Positions 22,839-34,000 are shown, counted from the first letter of the stretch. The stretch is DNA of 34,961 nucleotides from CAWKZT01 sp963854565 (GCA_963854565.1 CAWKZT010000003.1:1-34961); one strand, 5' to 3'. Notes: generated from the letters alone by a model not told the origin. Numbers and translations: made by a program.

Positions 22839-24077
22839 TTACGCATCCGAACCGGTTAGTCGGTTTGTCAGCCGCGACGGCGGTCGAAACACCAGCAGAG
22901 CGACAACGTTAAGGTTGACGGCAATGATGAGCGGAAAGGTGTAACCGCCCGTTTGGTCTTCGGCCAGACCAAGTAAGAATGGCCCGGCGGCTGCGGCCAA
23001 ACTCATCACTACTTGCTGCATGCCCATCATCTTTCCAATGCGACGGTGACCAAACAATTCGGCGGCGTACAAGCCTTGCAGCGGAGCAACACTGCCGAAG
23101 GCCACGCCCGTGATAATTGCGAAAATCCACACCGTTGACAATGGCCCCGCGAACAAAAGCGCCGTCGTACCAACTCCCATGAATACATAGGTGAGGCGCA
23201 ACGCGCTAACGAGACCTAGTCGATTGACCAGCGGGCCAACCATGCCGCGACCAGGAAGGGACAACAATCCACGGACCGTGGCGATTGTGGTGGCGGTTCC
23301 TAAGGCAACCCCCGTCGCCTCAATAGCCGCCACGTGGTGGACCTGGACCGCCACCAAGCTCATATGTGATACCCCGACAGCCAGTAACCATCGGCGAACA
23401 ATCGGCGTAGCCAAAGCTTCTCGAACGGTCAAAAACCCAGTCTCGTCCTCGTCACTTTCGACATCGTGTTGATGTTCCGAAGCCGTTCCTTTGTGAACAA
23501 ACAAGACTGCGGGCAACGCGCAGATGGCCAAGAAGCCGACCATCGACCGCATGGCGTCACGCCACCCATATGCCTCAACAAGCCAACCCGAAAGGCTGAA
23601 AGCGACCGGTGCGGCAAATCCTCCGAGCAAGGTAAGCATGGCAAATGCCGATGGCCGCTCCTTCGCCGGGACCAGACGGGTGGTGATCGCCATAGTCGTG
23701 TTGTAATAGAGGCCAGCACTGGCGACACCGCCTCCGACCCCCCATGCAATCAGAAACTCCCAGGGGCTCGAAGCACTGGCTGCCCACCACAACGAGGCGC
23801 ACGAAACCACGAGTGAACCGAGCAATACCGGCCGGGCACCGACTCGGTCCAAGAGGTTGCCCGCCAGCAGGGCTCCCGCCCCGCCCAACAGTGCGCTGAC
23901 CGAAAAAGCTCCCGATACCAGAGCATTTGACCACCCGGTGTCTTCCCGGATCGGGGTTATGAAAGCACCGAAGGCGTAGAGGAATAGCCCATAGGCCCCG
24001 ACCGTTAGCAAGCCCAGTAGCGCGATCGGCAGTCGCCAGGACGGTGTTTTTGTAGTCGTTGTTACCACGGTAGCCAA
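22839..24077 (-). CDS. MFS transporter, monocarboxylate-type
   Basis: A 412-residue permease with about 12 hydrophobic segments in two groups, split by a charged acidic loop near residues 200-220 (GTASEHQHDVESDEDE). The N-terminus GAYGLFLYAFGAFITPIREDTGWSNALVSGAFSVSALLGGAGALLAGNLLDRVGARPVLL resembles the oxalate/formate and monocarboxylate-porter branch, with DRVGARPV as motif A. It may take up or export an organic acid, which would suit the acyl-CoA genes downstream on the same strand (68 bases to the carboxyltransferase gene). The start is the TTG at 24077, giving MATVVTT; GTG 24068 is an alternative. No ribosome-binding site is clear. Confidence 0.85.
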   Translation of the reverse strand: MATVVTTTTKTPSWRLPIALLGLLTVGAYGLFLYAFGAFITPIREDTGWSNALVSGAFSVSALLGGAGALLAGNLLDRVGARPVLLGSLVVSCASLWWAASASSPWEFLIAWGVGGGVASAGLYYNTTMAITTRLVPAKERPSAFAMLTLLGGFAAPVAFSLSGWLVEAYGWRDAMRSMVGFLAICALPAVLFVHKGTASEHQHDVESDEDETGFLTVREALATPIVRRWLLAVGVSHMSLVAVQVHHVAAIEATGVALGTATTIATVRGLLSLPGRGMVGPLVNRLGLVSALRLTYVFMGVGTTALLFAGPLSTVWIFAIITGVAFGSVAPLQGLYAAELFGHRRIGKMMGMQQVVMSLAAAAGPFLLGLAEDQTGGYTFPLIIAVNLNVVALLVFRPPSRLTNRLTGSDA

Positions 24078-24181
24078 ACAACTCTCAAAGGCCCTTCACC
24101 ACGACCACATGTTCGATGCAAGGCGATTATGCGTGGCCAAACCGGCCACTGAAGATCCTCAGACCACGAATCTAAACCTCG

Positions 24182-25444
24182 TTAGCAAATCTCCAGAGTC
24201 TTGGGGATGGCGCCCGACAACACCTCGGGACCATCGGCGCAGACGTGCACAGTGTCTTCAATGCGTACCCCACCAATGCCACGCAATTCGTCGTCAATCA
24301 GTTGCCAGTTGACCGCTTCGGCAAAGTCCGTTCGAAGCGCCGGGTCATCTAGAAGGGCATCGATGAAGTAAATCCCCGGTTCGACCGTTACCACGGCACC
24401 CTCGTCGAGTCCTCTATCGGTTCGCAAAAACTGCAGTCCGGCCGAACCGGAACGCTCACGACCAGTGTCGTAGCCAGCCACATCATGAACTTCAAGACCA
24501 ATTAGGTGACCCACACCATGCGGAAAGAAAATCGCCATGGCGCCTTTCGCTACTAAGTCCGCCGGCACCCCGCGTAGTACATCGGCTGCCACCAATCCGG
24601 CTGCCATTTGTTCGGCAGTAGCGAGGTGAATTTCCCGGTACTCCTGCCCTGGAACGCAACGAGCAATACCGCTGAGCTGCGCTTCAAGCACGATCTCCCA
24701 AATGGTACGTTGCCAGGGGGACGCGTCACCAACAACCCATGTGCGGGTGACATCACAGGCGTACCCATCCACACTGGCCCCGGCATCGACCAATAAGAAA
24801 TCGCCAGCGGCTATTGCCCGACGACTCGGCGCAAAGTGAAGGACTGCCGAGTTAGGTCCGCCCGCAACTATTGAATCGTAAGCCGGACGATCGCCGCCCG
24901 AACGCAAGAACTCCGCATCAATCGTGGCCCGTAGTTGATGTTCAGTTCGACCCACATGGGTGTCGGCTACCAGCGCGGCAAAACCCGCGGTGGTCGCCGC
25001 AGCGGCATCGCGCATTGCGGTGAGTTCGAATGCGTCTTTCCGTACCCGCATGTCATGCAACTGCGACTGCACTTCATCGTCAATTGGTGATGACGCGCCG
25101 ATCGCACGCACATTCACGTTGGCCCGACTGGCCAGCCAGCTTTCTAGCTCGCCTAACGGAACACCGACCGGTTCGGTCGCGGCATGCCACACTTTGTCCG
25201 ACGCTGAGGGTCGTGGCGCAAACAGTTGCCATTCGCCGGACGCATCAACTCCAAGAACACCGTCCACCACAGAACGACCCGCCAGATACAGGAAATCGGG
25301 GTTGCAATAAAATGGATAGTGCATGTCCGTGGCTGGAATCTCCACCAGCCCGCCCGCACGAACCAAAACAACATCGTTGGGGGCCAAGCCCCATCGCGAA
25401 AACGCGTGGGAACGACGCTGGTCAAGAAGGGGGCTACCTGGCAT
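24182..25444 (-). CDS. Xaa-Pro aminopeptidase (M24 family, aminopeptidase P-like)
   Basis: A 420-residue dinuclear metallopeptidase that removes an N-terminal residue before proline. An N-terminal AMP_N-like domain (SPLLDQRRSHAFSRWGLAPNDVVLVRAG, FYCNPDFLYLAGR) precedes the pita-bread domain. The five metal ligands are recognisable: Asp in LLVDAGASVDGYACDVTRTW (two), His in FFPHGVGHLIGLEVHD, Glu in VTVEPGIYF and Glu in GVRIEDTV. The frame is open to 25567, but its first 40 or so residues overlap the divergent lipoprotein gene and look non-homologous. I take ATG 25444 or 25450, both near GTGGGG. The gene is divergent from the lipoprotein gene, with about 100 bases between starts, and lies 104 bases upstream of the MFS gene. 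Confidence 0.92.
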   Translation of the reverse strand: MPGSPLLDQRRSHAFSRWGLAPNDVVLVRAGGLVEIPATDMHYPFYCNPDFLYLAGRSVVDGVLGVDASGEWQLFAPRPSASDKVWHAATEPVGVPLGELESWLASRANVNVRAIGASSPIDDEVQSQLHDMRVRKDAFELTAMRDAAAATTAGFAALVADTHVGRTEHQLRATIDAEFLRSGGDRPAYDSIVAGGPNSAVLHFAPSRRAIAAGDFLLVDAGASVDGYACDVTRTWVVGDASPWQRTIWEIVLEAQLSGIARCVPGQEYREIHLATAEQMAAGLVAADVLRGVPADLVAKGAMAIFFPHGVGHLIGLEVHDVAGYDTGRERSGSAGLQFLRTDRGLDEGAVVTVEPGIYFIDALLDDPALRTDFAEAVNWQLIDDELRGIGGVRIEDTVHVCADGPEVLSGAIPKTLEIC

Positions 25445-25549
25445 GCTCATCCCCACGTTGTACTCGGTTGTGTGATCCGTTGCGCGAATGTCGTGTGACT
25501 GCAACACATCCGCTAACCCCGTATCTCTAGGCTCAAGTGTCCACAACAC

Positions 25550-26902
25550 ATGGAGATTCCGATGCATTGGGTAAAGCGAGGAGCGGTCGCCGCTTTCGTT
25601 TGTGGCGCCTCATTGTTTCTGACCACTTCGTGCGGATCCACTAGTCCCTCTGGGGTGGACAAAGCGATCATTGAGGCAATCGATACCGACTCACTGTCCA
25701 CCACCGAACGCACCCCATTGGCACCAACACCTACCCCTGAGATCGTCGCATCGCCATACCTCGTAGGCGAAGCACCCTCCTGGCGCTATTCAACAACAAC
25801 TATCGACGGCAAGCAGGAGAACGACACACTTACCGTAGAATCGCCCATTTTCGAAGGCGGCACGTTCCAAGATGCCCTCAACTCGCCCCTGCTTCCTTCA
25901 TTCTTCGATGCCCTCATCGCCGACTTTCATGCCGCGGCAGGCCAAAACCCCGAACTTGAAACCCACAGCACAGTGACCGGCACAGTGCTCTTTAGCTCGC
26001 CAGGGCTCGTTAGTGTCAGCTACCACGCCACCCTCGATACCGCGTCAAAGCCACGCGAGGTGACCTATCACGCATTTATCTTCGACTTGGTGGAGCAACG
26101 CTTTGTCCTCCCCGACGAACTCTTTGTCAATAGTGCGGCACAAGAGCGAGTCGGCGACCTGATGCTTGGTCTCGTCGCCCAAAAGTACGGCATCGAACGC
26201 GACGATCTCGACCTATCCGCATGGGACGATGGGCTTGCCTCAATCGTGCCGACATCGGCTGGATTGCGGATTTCATTCGGTCGCGGGCTCATGGTTTCTG
26301 ACCTCTTCGCCAATGGCGCCGTGGTCGAAATCCCGTGGGGTCGTCTCCATGGTCTGATCCGAGCCGAAATCATCGACCTTCGCGATGCACCGCACGGTGT
26401 TGAAATCGTCAAGTCCGACCTCGGATTACCAACTGTTGAAGGAACGGCGACCAGCCTCGAACCCGCCCTTCCTTTCGGAACCCCAACCGACGATGTACTT
26501 AACACGCTGGGCATTTTGCTGGGTCCCTCCACGGGGGACACCGATTTCACCGCACCCGCCAATCTGTGTCCTGACGCCGCCGCCGACGCCATCCGCGTCG
26601 TTACTTGGGGCGATGTAGACGTCGTGTTTTCTAAAGACGTTGGACTGGTTGGCTGGTTTGTCACGAACCGTGGCTTTGGCAACGGATCCAACTTCACGGA
26701 GCAGGGCATCGGTATTGGATCCTCGGTCGAGCTTCTAACCGCCGCCTATAAGACCGCGTTTGCCAACCCCTCATCAGCCGACACCGATAAAGAAATACCC
26801 TTCCAAGCTGTCCTTAACTCCGCGGCCATCGGCGGCACAGTAAGCGACGGGGTAGTTACCAACCTGTGGGCCGGCCTCCGGTGCGAACTACCCGAAACCT
26901 AA
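25550..26902 (+). CDS. Putative secreted lipoprotein with DUF3298-like region
   Basis: A 450-residue exported protein. The N-terminus has a positive start (MHWVKRGA), a hydrophobic core (VAAFVCGASLFL) and a TTSC site that could serve as a lipobox, so Cys28 would be lipidated and the protein anchored outside the membrane. A Thr/Pro/Ser-rich linker follows to about residue 65. Residues about 90-260 contain a DUF3298/RsiV-like pattern (SSPGLVSVSYHATLDTASKPREVTYHAFIFDLVEQRFVLPDELF). The C-terminal 150 residues form a second region that I cannot place. The lipobox is imperfect (Thr at -3, Ser at -1). No ribosome-binding site is clear. It converges with the sulfurtransferase gene, leaving 10 bases between stops. 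Confidence 0.75.
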   Translation: MEIPMHWVKRGAVAAFVCGASLFLTTSCGSTSPSGVDKAIIEAIDTDSLSTTERTPLAPTPTPEIVASPYLVGEAPSWRYSTTTIDGKQENDTLTVESPIFEGGTFQDALNSPLLPSFFDALIADFHAAAGQNPELETHSTVTGTVLFSSPGLVSVSYHATLDTASKPREVTYHAFIFDLVEQRFVLPDELFVNSAAQERVGDLMLGLVAQKYGIERDDLDLSAWDDGLASIVPTSAGLRISFGRGLMVSDLFANGAVVEIPWGRLHGLIRAEIIDLRDAPHGVEIVKSDLGLPTVEGTATSLEPALPFGTPTDDVLNTLGILLGPSTGDTDFTAPANLCPDAAADAIRVVTWGDVDVVFSKDVGLVGWFVTNRGFGNGSNFTEQGIGIGSSVELLTAAYKTAFANPSSADTDKEIPFQAVLNSAAIGGTVSDGVVTNLWAGLRCELPET

Positions 26903-26912
26903 CACTGACAAA

Positions 26913-27740
26913 TTAGCCGATAGGTCGATCAGGATCTGCTCCCCACTCGGACCAACTCCCGGTGTACAACTGGACGTTGGTATGGCCGAGCAGACGGAGG
27001 GCTAACAAGTCGGCGCTCGCACTTACGCCAGACCCGCAGTAGACCACAACGGGTTGATCGGGATCATCAATCCCAACCTTGGCGTAGGCCGATGCCAGTT
27101 GACTCGTAGTTTTAAAATCCGTAGTCCCGTCCACGAAATTTTCGGTATTGGGCACGTTAACCGCGCCCGGCACATGTCCAAATCGAGCATCAACACGAAA
27201 AGGCTCGCCCGAATAACGACTGGCCGAACGAGCATCAACAACAACGACTTCCTTCGAACGCCCAGCAACTTGGTCGGCAGTGACAAATCGTGTAGACGGA
27301 AACGATTGCTCGGTAAATACGGCCGGCTCAATACGTCGCGTTGGCCCTACCTGGAGAGGTTCGGTCCAGGCATCAATTCCACCCGCCAACACCGATGCAC
27401 CACGGCCCAGAGCATCAAGCATCCACCAAAGCCGACCGGCAACCACCCCACCACAGTCGTCGTACACAACGACGTGGCTGTTGTCACCGATTCCGAGATT
27501 ACTCATGGCTGCAGCAAAGCTAGATGCGGTCGGTAGAGGGTGACGGCCAGCCTTACTTGCCGGAGCTGAAATGTCGACATCGAGGTCGGCAAACACAGCG
27601 CCCGCAATATGGCCAGCCTCGTACACGCCCCGGGCGTCGGTGCCATCGAGATACCAACGACTATCGACGATGACAAGATCCGGATCGCTTTGGTGCGCCG
27701 CTAGCCAATCGACGCTGACTAAGGGATTAGTTGAGGTCAT
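26913..27740 (-). CDS. Sulfurtransferase (thiosulfate/3-mercaptopyruvate type)
   Basis: A 275-residue two-domain rhodanese. The first, inactive domain has LVIVDSRWYLDGTDARGVYEAGHIAGAVFADLDVD. The second carries the active-site Cys235 in VVYCGSGVSAS. The CGSGVxA loop is typical of 3-mercaptopyruvate sulfurtransferases, whereas classical thiosulfate rhodanese usually has a CRKGVT-type loop. GHVPGAVNVPNTENFVDGTTDFKT is a conserved inter-strand block. It transfers sulfane sulfur to cyanide, thiols or protein acceptors. A GGAGA ribosome-binding site precedes the ATG. It lies 12 bases downstream of the AddA-like gene, so it may be the last gene of that operon, although a functional link to DNA repair is not obvious. 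Confidence 0.92.
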   Translation of the reverse strand: MTSTNPLVSVDWLAAHQSDPDLVIVDSRWYLDGTDARGVYEAGHIAGAVFADLDVDISAPASKAGRHPLPTASSFAAAMSNLGIGDNSHVVVYDDCGGVVAGRLWWMLDALGRGASVLAGGIDAWTEPLQVGPTRRIEPAVFTEQSFPSTRFVTADQVAGRSKEVVVVDARSASRYSGEPFRVDARFGHVPGAVNVPNTENFVDGTTDFKTTSQLASAYAKVGIDDPDQPVVVYCGSGVSASADLLALRLLGHTNVQLYTGSWSEWGADPDRPIG

Positions 27741-27752
27741 CGCAATCTCCGG

Positions 27753-30700
27753 TTAGGTGCTGGATTGACTATCGACACTAGCCATAACTTGGGACGCCTC
27801 AGCCATGGCCCCGGCGAGGTCGTCTAGCCACACTTCGCTTGCTTCTTTCGGGTCACAAAACACAAACACTGCCCCGTGCACGGTCTGGCCCGACGCCGCT
27901 TCGATGGCGAGCGCGTAGGCCCCCAACTGCAAGCGATACCGCTGCACCTTGGCCTGGAGTTCGGCGGCGTCGGCGACCAGGTCGGTCTTGTAGTCGACAA
28001 TCACTAACCCATCGGGACCATCGACCAACACATCGATATACCCCTCGAGAAGTTGACCACCGATAGGTGCCGCTACGAACACTTCTTTCCAATACTTGCT
28101 TGCCGTCGCCGCGCGAACTACCGGGCTTTGAAGCGCGGACAATGCTAGCTGGGTGATGAGTTCGACATGGGCTTCGACCCCCTCACGACCAGCATGCACC
28201 GCTGCCAAAGCGGCAACCGCTTGGGGCTGATCGAGGCTGACGTCCTGCAGAACCCCGTGCACGGCACTACCAATGCGGATTCCGTCTGGACCTCGCGTAG
28301 ACCCGAATCCCGGCCGTGCCCCTTCGGAGACGCCCATGGTGGCCCGTGTGGCTATCGCCGTGGCAGAGGTCACCCGGGGTCGTTGAGCCGCGAGCAGCAC
28401 TTCGTTGCGTTCTTGGGCCCACTGTTGATGCGGGATCATTGGTTCTTGGGCCGGGCTCTGTTGAACGACCGCTCCCGTGCGGCGAACCTCGGGTAGCGCT
28501 TGCCATTGCGTAAACTCTGACGCGCCCCAGAGCATCTCGGCGTTAGTGGGTTGCGCCTTGCTTGTTTCCTTGCGTTGTAACCGACAGCACGACACCACAA
28601 GGTGATCGACGGCTCGGGTGCATGCAACATAAAGCAACCGGAGTCGCTCGTGATCCTCCATTTGTTCGTCAATTGGGGCGAATCGATCAAACTCGTCGGT
28701 CGCAAGTTGCTTGTTGATACGAATGCCGAAACGGTCTGAGTCAGGCGGAAACACAACCTGCACACCCTTTGCGCCGGTGACCGAACGGGAGGTCATTCCA
28801 CTCACGATGGCAATCGGAAATTCGAGGCCCTTCGCGGCGTGAATAGTCATAATGCGTACGGCATCGTCGTCGGTTTCGGGAAGCACTGTCTCGGTGACCC
28901 GACTGCCGTCGGCCGCCTGCATTGCTACCCACACCAAGTAGTCGCGCAGTGACCCGGCCGCCGCGGACACATACGCTCGGGCATGGTCGGCCACGAAACG
29001 GTACCGACGCCAAATGTCGCGCGGGCGGCCCTGGGCCAGGGCCAACTCGTACAACCCTCGCTCGCGAGTGACCCGTTCAATGAGTTGCGGCGGCGACAAC
29101 CACACACGCTCACGATGCATCGCCCCAAGCCAACGCATGGATTCGGCCACCGGATCGTCGGGATCGAGGGTGTCGGGCAGATCAAGTTGATGATTCCATG
29201 AACCGCCGTGATCAACCTTGAAGCGGTACAGATCGTCGTCACCACAACCAAATACCGCTGATCGCAAGGCCGTAGTGAGCGCGAGTTCGTCGGTGGGGTC
29301 ATCAATGGCTCGTAGCACAGTCAGCAGATCTCTGACCTCGGGTGACTTGTACAACAGAGCACTGGACTCGGCGCGGAACGGAACCTCTGCATCATCAAAA
29401 GCCTGCTCGAGGTAGCTGAGCGACGTGCGCGTAGGCAGCAGGACGCAGATGTCACCCAGGCGGGCAGGGCGGTGACCCTCACCGTCGCGCACTTGCCAGC
29501 CATCAGCTAAAACGGTCTGCACCGTGGCCACGATCTCGGCGGCCTCAAAACGGGCAACATCAGGTGCTTTGCCCTCGGTGAGAGGATCGGGCCCAAGCAA
29601 AGTCACCGCCGGGCCAGAGGGCTGATCGTCGCGAGCGGCTTGCAACACCTGATAGGCAGGCTGCGACCCGGGTTCGTGTTGGATCAGCAGTCCGAATACT
29701 TTGTTAACCCAATCGACGACACCAGCGGTGGACCGGAAATTCGTGACCAGATTGCGAATCGGTTGACCAAACTGCTCAGCAGCGGCGAGATAGAGCCGTA
29801 TGTCAGCGCGACGGAACCGGTAGATCGATTGTTTGGGGTCGCCCACGAAGAACACGCGCCCTGGGTCGGGGGTGAATTGGATCCAGTCGAGGACTCCGTC
29901 GCCTTCATGCGGCGTGGCTGCTAACAGCAACGCCAACTCAATTTGGATTGGATCAGTGTCCTGAAACTCATCGAGCAAAAGCCGTTGATACCTGTCTCGA
30001 AGCCGCTCGCGAACACCCAGACCCGTGTCGGGGTCGACGAGCATCCGCCGGGCAAATACCAGCAAATCGTGAAACTCAAGGCGACCTTGGCTTCGTCGTG
30101 CTTGCGCAGCTTCAAGTGTCTGGGTAGCCATGTGCGACGCAAGATTGAGTACCGCTGCCTGGGCAATTTCGGAACGAAGAAGAACGACGAGCTCTTGGGT
30201 GGCCGCTACCTGCTCGCGAATGTCCTCCAGTAAACCGTCCCAGTTGCCCGCTTTGCCCGTCTTCCGACGCCCAGTATCGAAACCGAAAAGGAGACGGAAC
30301 TGTTGCAGTTCGTCGTCGACCCCCCGGAGTTCACGAGCGAACGCACTGAACCCGGCCAACTTGATGAACATCTTGTCATCGCCGTCCGCACAAAAATCGC
30401 ACAGCCGATCAAGCGCATCGATCCGCTCGAACACTTCGCGAAGGTCCAAGGCTGGCACCGGTTGAGGCGCAAGGTCAACGCGCTCTTCCACCATGTCCCA
30501 GCTTTGATCAAACAGACGGGCAATCGCCTTGAGATGACTCATCGAAATTTCGGCAGCGGTGGAAAAAAGTAAGGCCCGCTCGGCCGCTGGATCGTCGAAC
30601 AGCGTGTCGGTGAAAATACGCCAGCGATCCTCGAACTCGAGTTGACTGCCGATTTCATCCAGAACTTCTAGACCCGGGGGCAACTTAGCTTCGATGGGAT

Positions 30701-31052
30701 GCTCCGCTAACAGGCGTTGGGCAAAGGCATGCAACGTAGAAATCGGCGCCCCATCAAGATCGGCAATCGCCGCATGGATGAGCTCGGCCTGGTGCTTGGT
30801 CGGTGCCGGACCATTGGGGCCGTTTTTGAGCGTGTCCACCAACCGAAGCCGTATTCGGGTTCGAAGTTCAGCAGCAGCCTTTTCGGTAAAAGTAATGGCC
30901 GCAATCGAATGTAAAGGGATGCCGCTCAAGACGAGCGCAACAATTCGATCGACCAATGATCGCGTCTTGCCCGACCCAGCGCCCGCCTCGACGAACAGGG
31001 TTTGGTCGAGCTGTTGCGCGATGTCGTCGCGTGCCGGTTGGTCAATCAGCAC
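27753..31052 (-). CDS. AddA/AdnB-like UvrD-family helicase-nuclease
   Basis: A 1099-residue superfamily 1 helicase fused to a RecB-type nuclease, acting at DNA double-strand breaks. Helicase motifs: I, VEAGAGSGKT (Lys29); Ia, ITFTEKAAAELRTR; II, LLLDEFQDTDPIQ; III, FFVGDPKQSIYRFRRADI; IV, NFRST; V, IMTIHAAKGLEFPIAIV; VI, LLYVACTRAVDHLVVS. The C-terminal PD-(D/E)XK nuclease is seen in RIGSAVHGVLQDV, EGYIDVLVDGPDG and VIVDYKTD (Asp1020, Lys1022). Its start overlaps the end of the AddB-like gene by 7 bases, showing coupled translation of the two subunits. AddA and mycobacterial AdnAB subunits share this layout. The exact orthology needs a tree, so I give no symbol. Confidence 0.92.
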   Translation of the reverse strand: MLIDQPARDDIAQQLDQTLFVEAGAGSGKTRSLVDRIVALVLSGIPLHSIAAITFTEKAAAELRTRIRLRLVDTLKNGPNGPAPTKHQAELIHAAIADLDGAPISTLHAFAQRLLAEHPIEAKLPPGLEVLDEIGSQLEFEDRWRIFTDTLFDDPAAERALLFSTAAEISMSHLKAIARLFDQSWDMVEERVDLAPQPVPALDLREVFERIDALDRLCDFCADGDDKMFIKLAGFSAFARELRGVDDELQQFRLLFGFDTGRRKTGKAGNWDGLLEDIREQVAATQELVVLLRSEIAQAAVLNLASHMATQTLEAAQARRSQGRLEFHDLLVFARRMLVDPDTGLGVRERLRDRYQRLLLDEFQDTDPIQIELALLLAATPHEGDGVLDWIQFTPDPGRVFFVGDPKQSIYRFRRADIRLYLAAAEQFGQPIRNLVTNFRSTAGVVDWVNKVFGLLIQHEPGSQPAYQVLQAARDDQPSGPAVTLLGPDPLTEGKAPDVARFEAAEIVATVQTVLADGWQVRDGEGHRPARLGDICVLLPTRTSLSYLEQAFDDAEVPFRAESSALLYKSPEVRDLLTVLRAIDDPTDELALTTALRSAVFGCGDDDLYRFKVDHGGSWNHQLDLPDTLDPDDPVAESMRWLGAMHRERVWLSPPQLIERVTRERGLYELALAQGRPRDIWRRYRFVADHARAYVSAAAGSLRDYLVWVAMQAADGSRVTETVLPETDDDAVRIMTIHAAKGLEFPIAIVSGMTSRSVTGAKGVQVVFPPDSDRFGIRINKQLATDEFDRFAPIDEQMEDHERLRLLYVACTRAVDHLVVSCCRLQRKETSKAQPTNAEMLWGASEFTQWQALPEVRRTGAVVQQSPAQEPMIPHQQWAQERNEVLLAAQRPRVTSATAIATRATMGVSEGARPGFGSTRGPDGIRIGSAVHGVLQDVSLDQPQAVAALAAVHAGREGVEAHVELITQLALSALQSPVVRAATASKYWKEVFVAAPIGGQLLEGYIDVLVDGPDGLVIVDYKTDLVADAAELQAKVQRYRLQLGAYALAIEAASGQTVHGAVFVFCDPKEASEVWLDDLAGAMAEASQVMASVDSQSST

Positions 31053-34000
31053 GGAGCTTCGCTTTCCAACTCCGCGGCCGTCGCCGGATCGGCCAACTGG
31101 AGATAGCTACGGACCTCAGGATTGGCCATCTTGGCCAGCCACTCGCGATAGCGATGTTGAGTTCCGCCGCCATCAGGGTCGCAGTAGTGACAAGAAACGA
31201 ATCTCTGGGCTCGGGACTCGGCCGTGGGATGAGCAATAAACATGCCAGCGGCGATGCCATCGACCATCGTGGTGAAGACATGGTCGAAACGACGCTGCAC
31301 AGCGTCGGTGAGTTGGTAACCAATCAGCTTCTGCTGCGATCCGCGGGTAAACCAATAGGCGCTAAACACCGGCGCATCCGCTTGCCCAACCGCGGCACGC
31401 GCGGCCATGGCGTAGATCGGCAATTGCAACTTGGTCCCACCCTGATCGGGTTCGTCTTCGGACAACTTCTTGAAGGCGTAATCGGAACCGGTCTTGTAAT
31501 CGAGCACCCGGAGACCGCCATCTTCTTGCTGGTCGATGCGGTCAACGCTGCCACGGAATCGAAGGGTGCGCCCGTCCGGCAGACCCCACTGAACCGCAGG
31601 CTGCTCGCCTCCAGACATTCCGAAGCGCAATTCGGATTTAAAAATACGACTTCCTGTTTGCGCCCGCAACATGTTGTCGCCAGCAAGTACCGAGTGCAGT
31701 TGACGCAGCAGGGCCGCTCGATCTTGGTGCCAGAAGATACGTCGACCAGTAAGGCCACGAGACTCGTAGTGGTGGAATTCTTCTTCGGCGAGTTGGGTGA
31801 TCCGTTGCAGGTCGGCGGCTGTCCAACACTCGCCTGGAGTGAGCTGTTCTTCTGTGGGGCGAGCGAGGATCTCGGTAACAAATTTGTCGAGTACCCCGTG
31901 CACAATCTGACCAGCGTCCATAGGGCTGATCGAAAGGCCTTCTTCGGGATCCTCGACCACGTCGACCCGAAGGATGTGACGAAACAAGAACTGGTGCGGG
32001 CAAGAGCCCCACGCTTCGAGACGGGTGGGCGACATTGTCTGGCCGGCCGCTGTCGGGTCGGGAAGGTCGATGTGGGCGAGATTGCCATCGAACCGGGTGA
32101 ATGCGGAACTGCTACGGGCCGCCACTAGCTCGTACCCACGAGCCAAGTTGGGTAGGCGCTCTACAACCGAAGATCCGGGAGCGTCGCCGGGTTGCATGAG
32201 CAGGGCCCGCAGGTTGTATTCGTGGAATGATGCCGGAAAGGGCTGCGCCAAGATTCCCGCTATGTGCGAGTGCGACGAGGTGTGCCAGGCGGCGACTGGC
32301 AACTCGCCGCCATTGAGTTCGGTCTCTCCAAGTGCCTCGGCTGACTTGATCACCCACCGACTTGGCAAGCGCTCGGTGCTCCGACGCAGATCACCACGTG
32401 GCCACACCAACGTGGTGTGATCCGACGACGCCATGATTGCTAACAACCGTCGGTGATCATCGTTGATTTGTTGCGATCGCAATGCCAGTGCCCCACCGAC
32501 CGCGTGGCGTTCGCGGTCCGGCAAAAGTGAATCGTCTCCGGCTCGGCGGGGCAAAACACCTTCGGCTGCGCCCACCACGAAAACTCGTTCCAGACAAAGG
32601 CCAATGGCTGCTCCCAGGTTGGCAACAAGTACACCGCCTCCGAGGTGACCAACATGTCCGACACTGCTAGCAAGTTCTTGTTCAAGCGTGCGGCGCAATA
32701 CTGCGGCAGTAGGTGGTTGGCCGATTCCGTCCAAATTGCTGAGCCCGTTGACAGTGTTGACTATGGCATCGAACGCACGAATCTCGGCTTCGGGCCAACC
32801 TGTTTGGTCGTCACCCAGGTACCAAACAATCAAACGATGAGTCCATCGTGCTGCCTGTTGCCAGGTCTTGAAGGTACGCGGAGCCGTGTCGGCAATGAGG
32901 CGGCCCACAAACCCATTGAGTCCCTCAGCCCATTCGGCTTCACGTTCGTTACGGCGGATCTTCCAGTCCTGGGCCTCTCCAGCTCTTTCTTGCTCCGCGT
33001 CAGCCCTACGGTCGCTGGCGTACCGCTCCAAACGGCTAGCCCAAGAGTCGGCGCCGAGCACCACGCCAGCGGCCCGGCTAACCCGCTCCCATGCCGCGGC
33101 GGGCGCGATCATTCCGTCGTTGCGCACTGGCGCGGAGGTGATCACACCAAGCACCTCGCTACGCCGGTAACTGAAATCAGGCAGCCGTAGCAGGCCAAGC
33201 AGCGTCCGTCCGGCGACGCTTTCCGCCAGTTTTTGCGGAGCTTGCCCATTAACGGGGATACCCGCGGCAGACAACTGCTCGTGCAGCAGTCGGGCATAAG
33301 GGTCAGCCACCGGGTACAGGATGGCCATGGCGTCAAGCGTGACACCTTGACGCATTGCTTCGACCACCATGCGGACGACCGAACGAACCTCTTCGTCAGG
33401 ATCTGACGCGCTGTGCAAATGGTCGGCATGAGGCGGGGATCTGACCGGCAAGGAGTCAGCCACCAGACCTAGCCGCCGCAGCGAATCAGCCACGGCAATA
33501 TCGGCGGAACGTAAGCCAGTAGATCCGGCAATGACACCAACGGAAATCTGCTGATCAAGCCGGCTGAGGAGGCGTGCATACGGCGCCGAAATTGACTGTG
33601 GCAAATAAATAAGGAGGTGGGACAAACCGCCAAGGTTCGCCGTGCCATCGTCCACAGCGCCAACGGCTGCATCAATCACATCGGACTCGTGATACCAGTC
33701 GACAGCTAGCTGACGTTTGACCTGGCGGAAGATGGCCACAACATCGGCGGCCCGCTGACTGGTAGCCGCTAATCGACCAAGGCCCGCCGCGTCCAAATCA
33801 TGTAGTTCGCCACAGGCGGCAACCAGCGTTCGTTCGGTGGCAGGGTGGTCGCGCACCGGCGCAAATACACCAGGATTTTCGGCCAACGCCGCTCGAACAG
33901 CGGCAGCGACCACAGTTGATGTGGCATGCCGGCGATGTAGTGCAACGGACCCCCCCAACTTGTTGGCCAGTTGACTTAAGGTGAGAAAATCGACGTTGAT

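Noticed and set aside
25445..25567. A longer start for the Xaa-Pro aminopeptidase at 25567
   Set aside because: It would overlap the divergent lipoprotein gene. The added residues (MHRNLHVLWTLEPRD...) look like read-through of promoter DNA, and the M24 family begins near MPGSPLLDQRR.
30956..32128. A 390-codon open frame on the plus strand opposite the AddB-like and AddA-like genes
   Set aside because: It lies antisense to two genes with clear catalytic motifs. Its translation has no recognisable domain and an unnatural composition, as expected of a GC-rich shadow frame.
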